Assembly (NCBI GenBank): GCA_010405405.1
Contig: MU004244.1
Span: 127,895-191,894, forward strand
DNA: 64,000 bases
DNA from: Microthyrium microscopicum
Taxonomy: Eukaryota; Ascomycota; Dothideomycetes; Microthyriales; Microthyriaceae
Direction: 5' to 3'
In this document: one piece after another, positions 22,434 to 32,764 of the stretch
Position numbering within the stretch: the stretch's first letter is position 1
How the letters are laid out: each line of letters begins with the position of its first letter
The notes under the pieces: generated by a model
What the model saw: the letters and a program-made list of their open reading frames with translations, nothing else
The model's database searches: none
Told to the model about the DNA's origin: nothing
Program-made: the position numbers and the translations under genes

Positions 22434-23470
22434 ATGTTAAACATTCGCCGAGACTCGGGCTAGTGGTATGCTGTCTTTGTAGCTTCAGTGCAGCAGGCCT
22501 TGACGAAGAATGGGGCCGCCAAGGGAGTTTTATTAGTTCACTGAAGTCTCGCCGCCCAAGACGTTGTAGCATCCTGAAATAGACTCCATGTCAACTGCCA
22601 TGCATGAAAGCGATATCCAGGGCATGTTATTAAGACAATCGGATGTCATATTACAATTGGCCAACCGCATCACAATGCCAGCAGCTCAACTTAACGTACG
22701 ACCTTACGGGTTGGAGGCTTGAGAGCGATGGTTCTCAATCCTATGGGTAGATAGATGAAACATGGATCAACAGACATCATGGCGCGACGAGGGAATCCAA
22801 ACAGGAGCAGAAGAATACCTGCCTTACTGCACAGCGACAGAGACGGCTTAGCCTGTCTATACACATCTGAAGCGGCCACCCAATGGGCCTCAGGATTCGA
22901 ATAGGAAACGACATACTATAGATTAATCACATACCTGGTCAGAATCTAGTGCTCAAACATAGCTCAGTCTCGCAGTCTGTATTTAACTAGAATTCCAGTG
23001 GTTAAAGAGTGACCTTACTCTGAGACGACCTGTCTTCGAAAAAAGTCGTCTTGCCAGTACTACCAAGATCTCGAAAGACAATCATGATATCGACAAGAAA
23101 ACATTTCTACAAATTCAACAACGAATGGGCTTGGGTAGTTCCAGATTCGTGTTTCCTTCAAATCTACTTCATCCGAAACTGGAAGGATTCGTAGGATTCC
23201 ACCCTTGCAATGCCTACAAGTTAATGGATGCTTTCGCTAATATCCATACCTGATTGCTTGGATTGTGCATTAGATGATTGTTTTACACATTTATTTTATG
23301 TTTAGCCATAGATTCTATCTCTGCTTGCGATACGTGTAATTAAAATTTACAACCAACATACTGGCCGGTTGATCCCACCAAAATGGACTCAGATGTGGGA
23401 AAGCAGGTAATACAACACCCGCCATAGTTCATTTCTCCAGCTACTCCCACGAAAGCCAGTCAAAGGCATG
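22434..23470. other. Intergenic, no gene recognised
   Basis: Upstream of the kelch gene and downstream of the MDR gene. Only short open frames without domains are present. Confidence 0.6.
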
Positions 23471-24598
23471 TTAAAAGATGACCACAACTTTCTTTGCGCT
23501 CACTCCCTTCTTTTGCATGTCGAAACCTTCCTGAATACCCTTTAAGCCTCTTGTAGGAACAACTAATGGCTCGGGACTTGGGATGAAAGTGCCCTGTGCA
23601 AGCGCATCCCCCAGAAAGGACTTCCAAACCGCAGGCCCGACTTCATTCTCCTCAAGATCACTCCCGAAAATAAAGTTCGTCTTCAGTCCTTTTGTTCTTG
23701 ACTTCCACCAGATCTTCGAATTGGCAGTCAGCATGCCCGTCAGCATCGAAGCCATTTCCAAAGGTCCGTTTGGTGCGCCATCCTTCTGACCCGGAAAGCT
23801 AGCCATTGCAACAAACTTGTTGGCTTTTTTCAGCGAACCTAGAATGTCGCAGCACTTTTCAGCAGAGCCGGATCCCATACTCAAGGCGCCGGCACAGTCC
23901 TTGTCTTCAAAGGCTCGGATAATGTCTGCCGCAACGGTCGCGGAGTTGTAGTCAAATGCCTGGCTTGCACCCAGCCTCTTGACAAAGTCGTAATTTCGTG
24001 GCGAGCAGGTCGTGAAAACTTCATAGCCAGATGCGCGTGCGAGCTGGATGGCATTTGCGCCAACACTCGTGCTTCCTCCCCAGATGAGGATGGTTTTTCC
24101 TGTATTCTTGATATTTATGCTCGGGAGAGCAAGGTTGAGGTACTTTTTCTGATAGAGGCCTGAAGCTGCAGTGCTAAGTCCCAGGGGAATCACACAAGCT
24201 TGTTCATAGCTCATAATTGCTGGCATTGGCGCGCACAAGTCCTCGCGTAGCAAGACATACTCTTGAAATGCTGCCTGAGTAGGATCGGATTTTCCCTGAG
24301 TGAAGCCGAGCCCAAAACCAACGACTCTATCACCAGGCTTGAATCTCTGTACGTTGCTTCCAACGGAGAGAACGCTGCCCGCCACGTCTGAGCCGACAAT
24401 GGTGGGGAATTTGATCCAAGAAAATGCCATGTTCCCCAGGTCCTGGATGATGCGGTCAATTGGATTGATGGCGACGGCATGGGATTGTATAAGTATTTGG
24501 TTGGGTCCGGGCTTGGTGTATGGAGCTGTTTTTATCTCGATCGATTTGCCTTTTGCAACCAACCAGGCAGCATCGTTCTGTTTGGATTCGGATAGCAT
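23471..24598 (-). CDS. Medium-chain (zinc-type fold) reductase, enoyl-reductase-like
   Basis: Intronless, 375 aa, full family length. The N-terminal GroES-like domain has G-S-D-V-A-G, V-G and F-K-P-G-D-R-V. The Rossmann domain has W-G-G-S-T-S-V-G followed by A-N-A-I-Q-L-A-R-A-S-G, then G-A-S-Q-A-F-D-Y near residue 215. The catalytic-zinc cysteine/histidine set of classical alcohol dehydrogenases is not evident, pointing to the quinone-oxidoreductase or trans-acting enoyl-reductase side of the MDR superfamily. NADPH-dependent reduction of a double bond is therefore likely; the substrate is unknown. No polyketide synthase lies in the window, so membership of a metabolite cluster is not supported. 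Confidence 0.9.
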   Translation of the reverse strand: MLSESKQNDAAWLVAKGKSIEIKTAPYTKPGPNQILIQSHAVAINPIDRIIQDLGNMAFSWIKFPTIVGSDVAGSVLSVGSNVQRFKPGDRVVGFGLGFTQGKSDPTQAAFQEYVLLREDLCAPMPAIMSYEQACVIPLGLSTAASGLYQKKYLNLALPSINIKNTGKTILIWGGSTSVGANAIQLARASGYEVFTTCSPRNYDFVKRLGASQAFDYNSATVAADIIRAFEDKDCAGALSMGSGSAEKCCDILGSLKKANKFVAMASFPGQKDGAPNGPLEMASMLTGMLTANSKIWWKSRTKGLKTNFIFGSDLEENEVGPAVWKSFLGDALAQGTFIPSPEPLVVPTRGLKGIQEGFDMQKKGVSAKKVVVIF

Positions 24599-25349
24599 TG
24601 TGAGGTTAGATCGACAGAAAAGGGGTTACTTGTGTTCAAGAGGCAATTTTCGCAGACAATAGGCGAACAATGATAAGAATCAAGAATGGACGTTTTGAAA
24701 CTCATTTCGGTCCAAGGACTTACCTTTTTGTACTCTAGCATCGGATTATTTGTTATGCCGTGTTGGTGCAACTATCAAGAGGCGAGTGTCATCTATTCAT
24801 TCTTAAACTCGTTGAGCATTACTGGCCACTGGGTTGATCAAATGTGTACGAGAAGAGGTAACTCGGGCGGGTAGCGTTCAAAATAAATGTACCTTTGTAA
24901 ACGAGAAGCGGTTAGCGTGGTTTGGTGCTCGGCGCCGAACGCACTGAATTAGGGGAAGATCTTATAACAGAAGGTATGAACACACTCTGGGCTTTGAAAA
25001 TGCTGCAAGTAGGTGGTACCTACCTCAATGTAATGGTTTATAGCCAAACTCAAAGTAACCGCCTCAGCTGTTTTTCCACGCTATCTATTCATCGCGTCCA
25101 GAATTCACCACGGCCGCGAATATGTGTCTCCTCCCACTTCCAAGCTCTACAAAAATTGCAAGACTCGAATTTTGTGATCAGAGGCATAAGGCGAATAAGG
25201 ATCTGAATAATCGCTACCCTCCAAATTCTCGTCGATTGTCACTGCCAACGACTCAGAGAACCAAGAACCAACATCAAGTATCATAATGTGGTTCTTCTCG
25301 TGCAAAAGAGCAAATTATGGCACTACATCGAAATGATCCAGGAAGCAGA
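24599..25349. other. Intergenic, no gene recognised
   Basis: Promoter side of the MDR gene and 3' flank of the broken HET gene. No gene seen. Confidence 0.6.
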
Positions 25350-26961
25350 CTACTTGATTGAGAGATACAGAACTGCACCTATAGTGGGTTCTTTTTGGCA
25401 AACAATGCTTACAGACATATCCCCAAGTTTCAGTCGTGGCGATTTTACCGCTTGACTGTAAGGCAGGTGAGGCTTGTTCCTAAAGGTATAACTATGCAGG
25501 AACTCTTCCCATTGATTCCAATACCGCTGGCCTTCATCACTCAAAAGATCGAAGTCCCAGATATTGTCCCTCGAAGTTGAGACAAATCTACACACAACCA
25601 GTGCCGTGTTATGTTCCATATAATGCATATCGTCCTCATGGATTGGGCGCAACTGTATCCTCAATATGCCAATGAACGCCCCAGTATATCCGGGTAGTAT
25701 GCGACCATGAGGAGAACTGATAAGAGTTTCATGCCGCTTAGGTTCATACGAACCTTTAGGCTCAGCCGAGAGCTGTATTCGATGGAGCTTTGCAGGGCCA
25801 TTCGTTTCTTTCAGCTTTAGTTGCAGGACATCAGACTCCAAATCGCTTTGCTGGTATATGTTCAACAGTTTCGGGATCTGTATGTTCTCCATAATCATAT
25901 CACGACGGTGCGCGGTATCGACTGAGTGAAGTCCAAAAGAAGCGTCCCGAACAAACATTTTAGCGCCTGATCTCCGCAATGTAATTTGTAGCTCTGTTTT
26001 GTAATTCCCTTCAGTGCAATGTCCGAGATGCAATATCAGAGAACCATAATCGTTATCCCAACGAGCTGGTGCTCGAAGCTGCAGGCCTCGATTGGTGATA
26101 GCCAAGTCATGCGATCGTAACCTGTCGTCCCGCAGTCGAAGCACTTTCCCACAGTCCTCAAACTGTGACGGGTGGTCTGCCAACAGTCCATGAAATTGTG
26201 GAAACTTGACAGCCTTCCAAGCCAGAATAGACAGATCATCGCTCTCTTTCAGAATCTCCTCTTGCAAACGTAGGAAGGCTTTGTTCCCTTCTCCATAAAG
26301 CATAGACATATTAATACCGAAGATTCCCATGAGACAATATGCCATGTCTTCGACTCTTGTCGTGGTTCTCTTAGCTGCCCAGGACATTTTGACAGCTACA
26401 GGTATGTGTGCCAACACTTTGTCTCGGCGTAATATTTCAAATGAGATCCCCGTAATCTGGTTCAGTCTTCCTGCAAGGCTGTGCTTGGTACCATGTGGGT
26501 GCCAACAGCTATCAAAACAAATCATGGATTTGGTAAACGGAGCAATCAGCTCCTGAAGCGTCCATCCATCCCCTAGTGAACCATCTGATATTGTCGGACA
26601 TCGTCTCGTCTTCGCCATTCCAGTCATCCAAAAATGCGATACACAATTTAGAGTGTTTATACCACTTGAACATTGAGTTTATAGACTCGCTTAACTCGGC
26701 ACTTGAGGATTTGTCGATGCAGCACGTATCCACCCACAGTAGAGGTATATTGTGGTCACGCCAGGCTATCAAAGCCGAGTGAAGGATTTTTCTATATCCA
26801 GGTTTCTGGACTGGAGGTGAAGCATGGAAGCCTGGTGAAGTCCATTCTGCAAAGGAGACCTCTTCATCGTCGGAGCCCCAGGTATGCGATAGGATGGCGT
26901 ACTCGCTTGGTCTGTTGCTGAATAATTTCATTTCCAGTGTTTCGGTGTCGATAAGCCTCAT
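25350..26961 (-). pseudogene. HET-domain protein, frameshifted
   Basis: The frame opening at 26961 starts like a classical HET protein (M-R-L-I-D, then Y-A-I-L-S-H-T-W-G, and V-D-T-C-C-I-D-K near residue 80). It loses frame at the conserved R-G-W-T-L-Q-E-L-I-A-P block. There the plus strand reads CATCCATCC (about 26562-26570), a tandem duplication of 4 bp, and the C-terminal 400 codons continue in the next frame to a stop at 25350. No plausible intron removes four bases. HET proteins act in allorecognition and trigger cell death when non-self is met. Here the product would end soon after the shift, so this copy is probably inactive, unless the base call is wrong or the repeat varies between isolates. 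Confidence 0.85.
26562..26570. repeat. 4-bp tandem duplication breaking the HET frame
   Basis: CATC is duplicated here relative to the frame required by the conserved RGWTLQEL block. Removal of one unit aligns the two open frames. Confidence 0.82.
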
Positions 26962-27186
26962 GTTTTCGGGATGCAGGGTTTCCGCCTAGTCATGGCCGAC
27001 AGTAATCAGATTCCGGTTGTGATGCGAGAAATATTCACATCTTGAGATTTCCTCTGCATTCGAGCGTTGTTATTTGCTTGAGAAGTCCTTGGAGTCCTTG
27101 AAGTCCTTGAAAATTGCCTGGGTCGTTTAGCATTTACGTCTCTAAGAGTCTAAACCAGAGGTAGGCTGAGTCAACATCTTTTAGGC

Positions 27187-27400
27187 TTAGTGTACAATTC
27201 CTCGCAGCTTGCTTGCTACTGCACCTAAAACTGTGGTCCGCTTCTTCCCTCTTCTTCTTAGTAGCTTCTTCATATTTACTCTTCCAAGTGCAGGTGACTT
27301 CGCTTCTTTGTACCCTCGCTGTATAACCAGCTCTACGACGTCCAGGCCACCGGACTGAGCAGCAAGGTGCAGCGCAGTGCTCCCTTCCACATTGGCGATC
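27187..27400 (-). pseudogene. Ankyrin-repeat fragment
   Basis: The minus strand encodes one clean ankyrin unit (G-S-T-A-L-H-L-A-A-Q-S-G then L-D-V-V-E-L-V-I), followed by a Lys/Arg-rich stretch and a stop. No intact start, no further repeats and no enzymatic domain adjoin it. It lies 226 bp upstream of the broken HET gene on the same strand. HET, NACHT and ankyrin modules often occur together in fungal NLR-like genes, so this may be the remains of such a gene. That link is inference. Confidence 0.6.
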
Positions 27401-28939
27401 GCATGATCTGACCTTTACAGTATCAGGAGCGCCACGAATTCCAAGCAACTACAGGATGCTGCATCATGTTATTTTATAGAGTTTTGGGGGAGAAATTTGA
27501 TAGGAACCCGTACGTACGCAGCCGCATGGACACTTTATTTCCGACAAGTGCTCCTTTAGAGCCCGTGCAATGAATATTGGAAGACATCATTCCACCGCCA
27601 TACACGTTCAACATTACGCGCAACCGCCATCAGATACCGTAAGTAGATATATCAGATCCAATTCGGCGAATCAGAATGAAGATATCTCCTACAGTAAAGT
27701 AAGCTCAGCACGCGTCATGGATGATGTCTAATAGACTTTTTAATGGGCGATCTGGTGCATCAATACGTTCTGCATGCGAGATAATATTTTCTTATACGAG
27801 ATACGATCAAACCGAGTTCGTGATAAAGGCAGCATGACTTCCACTTCTGACATTTTACTGCGTCTCATTTTCGAAATTCGACCTTCAGATAATTCTGATT
27901 TCTGCGTATCGCACATAAAGACAAACATAGGCAACTCCGTTGGGAAAATGTGTCGCAAAAACGAAGATTCTTCTAAACACGCGTGTTTGACACGCTTCTG
28001 GGAAAGTAGTCAGATCAGTGGTAATAGCTCAATACCTTAATCATGAAAATCTTCAGAAGGCTGACATTTTGTTATTCAGGAATGTTTCGTAAAAGTCAAG
28101 GCTCTCTTCAAAACATTCGTCTTGCGCACTTCAGGGAGGAAAGGCCAGGAAATGACACCAACCCAAGAACAGACCAACCAGACGCTCAAACTGACGCTTC
28201 TTCGGCTATGTCCAGTGCGTCAACTCTCTTTGGTCCTCCAGGTGACACCACCACAATTAGGAGCCAGGCAGATCTGTCCAATGTCAACAATGCGTCAAGT
28301 GCGTCTTCGCTGACTGCCTGTGCGTTGACTTCGTCAAGTGCAGATAGTATTGAAGATGAAGAATCTCGAGCTGTACAGATGATTGTAGAACAATGGTTAA
28401 CCTCGAGGTAGTGATAAGTTGATATAAGATTGAATGAAATTGTTGATTGCTTGCAAGATTTGATACAAGCAAACAATACGCATACTCTTATCCTCTCCTC
28501 TACCCATACAGCTTGGTAGTTGGTGGTGTGTAGTTTAAGAAGAAATGGAACTAGGGCAGAACCATATCATCACCACGTCACTGAGATGGCTCTATTATAG
28601 AAATGACAGATAGGAAACCTCTAATTGGCTATGATCTCCGTTAGACTTCTGAGGGGTATTCGCCGCAGGCATCGTCAATGCGCCGGTATGATCGAAGTTA
28701 TTTATTTTTTCCGGCACTACTCTAGAAAATAGATCGGCTTGGTTGAATTGATCATCGGTGTAATCAGGCTTCGGTTTGTGGTGTGGTGAGCCTGTGTCCT
28801 TCACATTTCGAGGCACGCTCCAACTTTTCTCGACAATTTTTGGGGATTTTCCATTTGGTCGGCTCCGAACGCATAATCCATTAGTCCCCTATTGTAACAT
28901 TGATCTGAATCGCACAATCGGCCCATTTACGAACGGTCT

Positions 28940-29050
28940 CATCGATTTGACAGTCAGAACGGTGGCCCGATTCCATACATGCCCAATTGGGAAACTACCG
29001 CACCGGGTAGCGGCTCGGCCCGCGCCGCCCCACGAGGCTGCCTCAACGAC
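28940..29050. repeat. Dispersed degenerate repeat, copy 1
   Basis: This region matches 32370-32465 in the same orientation: a CGATTTGA block, then CCCAATTxGGAA, then a GC-rich core with GGCCCGCGCC and CCCACGAGGCT in the same order and spacing. The core is an island of high GC in AT-rich intergenic DNA. The full extent of the element is unknown. Confidence 0.6.
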
Positions 29051-30604
29051 ATTCCACTGGGTCTATGGTAAGTGCACCAAAACGAATTCATATCATCGTA
29101 ATCTGAAATTGCACACTTATTTGGAAGATGGGGTCTGATTCCTTCTAACGAAATAGTGTTAGCTAACTTGCATCAAACACGATTTGAGGTGGAGAAGTAA
29201 TACTGGGTCTGTGACCTCTTCTAAAACTGAAGAGTCTACTGCTCTCGGTGAATGTTGAACAAGGTTAATTAGAAGAGAACGGTTATTACCAGAAGAAAAG
29301 TAAACAAGGAATGCGATCAACCAACTGAGCATGAGAACAGATAAGGTTCTTAAAGCCATAAGTGGCACAGAAGCCAGTTGATATCATTGTTCCTTTTTCT
29401 TATACCTTTCCACGAGCAGGGCAAGTCTACGCTAATCTGTACATCGCTTATTGGTACTTGAACCTAAGTGTATAGGTTTGAAGGCTTCTCTAAGCTCAGT
29501 ACCCATGATGTCCGTTGCATAATCTGTGTATCCTACCCTCCGTCACAAGCTGGTGCTGTTGATTCATTGAACCTTCAATATCGCCGCAAGCCCTTAACAA
29601 TGAAAAGGACCCAAAAAAGAATGAAGGGACTCTCGAGAATCTTATGGATTCTATTAATCCTGCGTGGGGCATCGTATCCTGTCGCAGTCAAAGCTTAGCT
29701 TTCTGAAAAAAATTCTGTAGAGATCATCATAATCGAACCAGTGATAACGCGGGGCGATACTTCCCGAACTGGCTCAGGCGGCGTTCAAGTACACCTCTTT
29801 TCTGATTTGCAAATGAGCTTTTCGCGTTGGGTTTTGGTAGTACTTGCCCTGTTTTCAGCCTTGCGCTCAGCCTAATGGTGCAATGGCAAGTAATGAGATG
29901 ATCTTCACTGTTTTCAAACTTATCGGTGCTCATACTATTACTAAGTTACCATAAAGACCTAGAACTGCAGCCAAAATTAAATGGTAGTTCAACAGATCCA
30001 TCAACAAGCTGTAAATCCTCCAGGCGCGCACTATAGATTTTTAGAATCTAGGAAATGTATCGCTTAGCAATCAGGGCCGAGTGGGGTAGTGAGCAGCACT
30101 TTGACCCCAGAGCGATAGAGAACTGTTGTATCAGGTTCATATAGTCGGTTGAAATCAGATGTCACCAAAATTGTGAGTAGCCATACCTCGAATTTTTAAG
30201 GTAGAAATGACCCAAAACTTTATGACATAGGAGGTGAAAGGCCTTGTTCTGTCAAGCTTCATCACAACTGCCTAGGCTTGATTTCAGTATACAAGAGTGA
30301 CATTTATGTTCGCTACCTAGTAGGGAAGGTCTATCGCCGAAGTCCTAACAATCGACGCTAGCAACCTATATACGTCTACTGTCACTGCGGCTATTGTTGT
30401 CACTATGAGTAAACGCCGACATCAAAACATCTCCCTCCTCGAGAAACTTTTTACCTTCTTTCCAACATTCCATCTTCCTCTCAACCTACTGCTCTGCCCT
30501 CTCTACAACTTTTTTCAGCTCATCACAACTTCATCAAAGCCCATCGACAAGTCGAAACTTCCTATCAAAGCCGCAAAGAACAAGTCCGATCTTGTACCAA
30601 CAGC

Positions 30605-31678
30605 ATGACTTCAACAAACCAGTTGTCTGAGCAGGATGTCCCCTGTAATCGCGATAGCGTACAGGACACGACTCGTGAAGAAGTCCTTGGATATCCTACA
30701 GCATTAGTCAGACAACAACCTGAATTATGGACTCGACTTCCGACAGAACTCAAACTCATGATTTTGGAACGTGCCATCAACGATTGCAGCATCCGCCCTA
30801 GCGTGGGCTTGACACCAACCTACAATAGTAGAGAACCGATTCTTGTTCCAGCTATGTTCAAGCAGCCGAAATTTACAGTTGATTCTGTGTCGCCCCGGTG
30901 GATATCAAATACTCCGCCTTCAAACGAGCGCGTCCTCAGACAGACATCTAAGGAGATTGTGTATCTTCTGGAAAGCTTCAATGTTCCACTCCATTTCCGA
31001 GCCAAGTTCACAGACGGCACTGCAAAGGGAGGCATTTACGCAACCTTGAACTTGACGTGGATCACCTTGCCTCGCGCATTGCCCTTACCAAAGTCCATCT
31101 ATGAGTCGTTGACCATCGACGTTGGGCTGGAATCCGAACTTCTTCACAAATTGCGGTCAGGCAAGCTGAGGGAACTCGACGACGAAGATTTTTTTGTATG
31201 CAGCGGGTACTTCAAATCAAAATGGCAACTTTTCGAATTCTGGAATGGAGATGAGCTACTGGACGAAAATGACATCTTGATCTTCTTACTGCAGAAATTC
31301 CGCCTTCACATGTGGAAGCAGATCGCCCACGAGACATTCGGAATTACTGAAGGGAAGGTTAAACACTTGATCATCAATGTACAGAACTTTCAATATCCGA
31401 ACATTGATGGCTACGGAATTGCGTGGAATTTGGAACCGATTTTCCCGGCCTGGCTACAACCTATGACCGCTCCAGTACGACACTTCTTTCACAATCCAGA
31501 CAACCTTTTCTGGAAGCCTTACATTCAAGATGCTATAACTCTCCGATTCGAGGATATCGAATTCTCGGTCAAAGTTGACTATCTCTCCTCTCAAGACTTC
31601 GAAATTGTGGTCAAGAAAGATGGGAAACAAGTCGATACGACTTCACCCCCTGGAGACAATGGTTTGGACACGAACTGA
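30605..31678 (+). CDS. F-box-like protein, fungal lineage-restricted
   Basis: Intronless, 357 aa. Near residue 45 an F-box-like stretch (L-W-T-R-L-P-T-E-L-K-L-M-I-L-E) is followed by about 300 residues with no recognised repeat. Fungal F-box proteins recruit substrates to SCF ubiquitin ligases through Skp1. The F-box here is weak and its C-terminal half is diverged, so the link is tentative. A short upstream open frame (30405-30608) overlaps its start by four bases and could be a leader peptide, which I cannot confirm. Confidence 0.75.
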   Translation: MTSTNQLSEQDVPCNRDSVQDTTREEVLGYPTALVRQQPELWTRLPTELKLMILERAINDCSIRPSVGLTPTYNSREPILVPAMFKQPKFTVDSVSPRWISNTPPSNERVLRQTSKEIVYLLESFNVPLHFRAKFTDGTAKGGIYATLNLTWITLPRALPLPKSIYESLTIDVGLESELLHKLRSGKLRELDDEDFFVCSGYFKSKWQLFEFWNGDELLDENDILIFLLQKFRLHMWKQIAHETFGITEGKVKHLIINVQNFQYPNIDGYGIAWNLEPIFPAWLQPMTAPVRHFFHNPDNLFWKPYIQDAITLRFEDIEFSVKVDYLSSQDFEIVVKKDGKQVDTTSPPGDNGLDTN

Positions 31679-32764
31679 AGTACACAGAGCGGAAATCGGT
31701 ACTCTGCTGTGTATGATTGATGAGACTAGGTTCTGAATTCTTGCTTGGTCAAGCTATTATACCACAAAGGTATGGAGTCATGTCATGTTCAGGGGTTACA
31801 AGATTTCTTTCCTGTTATTGCTATTTTGGTTGCTGAGGGTGCCCCTAAAGTCAAATCAGTGCGATTCTGGTTGTTTTAGGAGGCTCAAGATCATAATGTA
31901 ATGCCTTCTATGTTCCCTTCAGAATACCCAATGATTTACATATAGAAGATAATATAACGGATACAAGTCCTTCAAATTTCGTTGACATGCCTGACGTCTT
32001 TCTCGTATACGTACAATGAGTTCTAGGTACTATCTTTCCCTCCATAACAACAGTCTTTCCTCCCACTGTTCTCAAAGACACAGCCTCCTTTCCCCTCTAC
32101 CCCGTAGGATCGGGATTCCATGAATATGAAACGTCCAGTTAACCATCCCAGCTGATCGCTCCTGCACCGCAATTACCACTCGTATCTCACAGGAAACCCA
32201 TTCCCATGACACTCACATCCACTCCATTTCCTGCATCACAGACATCTTCCTCCGCAACATCATATCCCCTGCTCCATATCGCATGGATTAGGAGTTGTGG
32301 TGACTAGCACCAGCGATATTCAGGACCACAGCTCAGCGTGTCTTGAGATGCCTCGCAACTCCAACGATTTGATTCCCTTCATCTGAGTCCTGGATCCAAA
32401 CCTTCCCAATTAGGAAGTTACCAGGGTCTACGGGCCGGCCCGCGCCATACCCACGAGGCTTGCTCCACCACATTTCAAAGTTTCGAATGTTCCTGTAAGG
32501 ATGGTTATATTTTCATGATTTTACCTGGAATGAATTGCGTTGGTACTGACGAATTATATCGAAAAGCCATATAGCTTAGCTGAACAACATGGACCTGTAA
32601 AGGTGTCAGGGAATCTACAAGGCTATATAAATCAAGTCTTCACAATGTACAACACACCGCATAGCATCAATCAAGACATAGAAGATGCTCTTATATTATC
32701 GTAAACCTACTTCAGATTCATCACCGCCTTTCCACTATTTCCATCACCGGCTCTTGTCACCATC
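31679..32764. other. Intergenic with one repeat copy
   Basis: Convergent 3' flanks of the F-box-like gene and the Doa1-type gene. It holds the second copy of the dispersed repeat. No gene seen. Confidence 0.6.
32370..32465. repeat. Dispersed degenerate repeat, copy 2
   Basis: Partner of 28940-29050, with the same order of blocks. The two copies bracket the F-box-like gene in direct orientation. Confidence 0.6.

Larger units (their letters stand above)
26962..30604. other. Gene-poor region with an ankyrin relic and a repeat copy
   Basis: Besides the ankyrin fragment at 27187-27400 and the dispersed repeat at 28940-29050 I find no supported gene. A plus-strand open frame at 28043-28411 (Ser/Thr-rich end) has no start context, partner exons or domain and is left out. 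Confidence 0.5.

Noticed and set aside
16128-24598. Secondary-metabolite gene cluster (SDR, Zn2Cys6 regulator, MDR reductase)
   Set aside because: No polyketide synthase, NRPS, terpene synthase or other backbone enzyme is visible, and an OBAP gene and a kelch gene are interspersed.
28043-28411. 122-codon plus-strand frame with a Ser-rich end
   Set aside because: No domain, no partner exons and an equally long frame on the other strand; chance is as likely.
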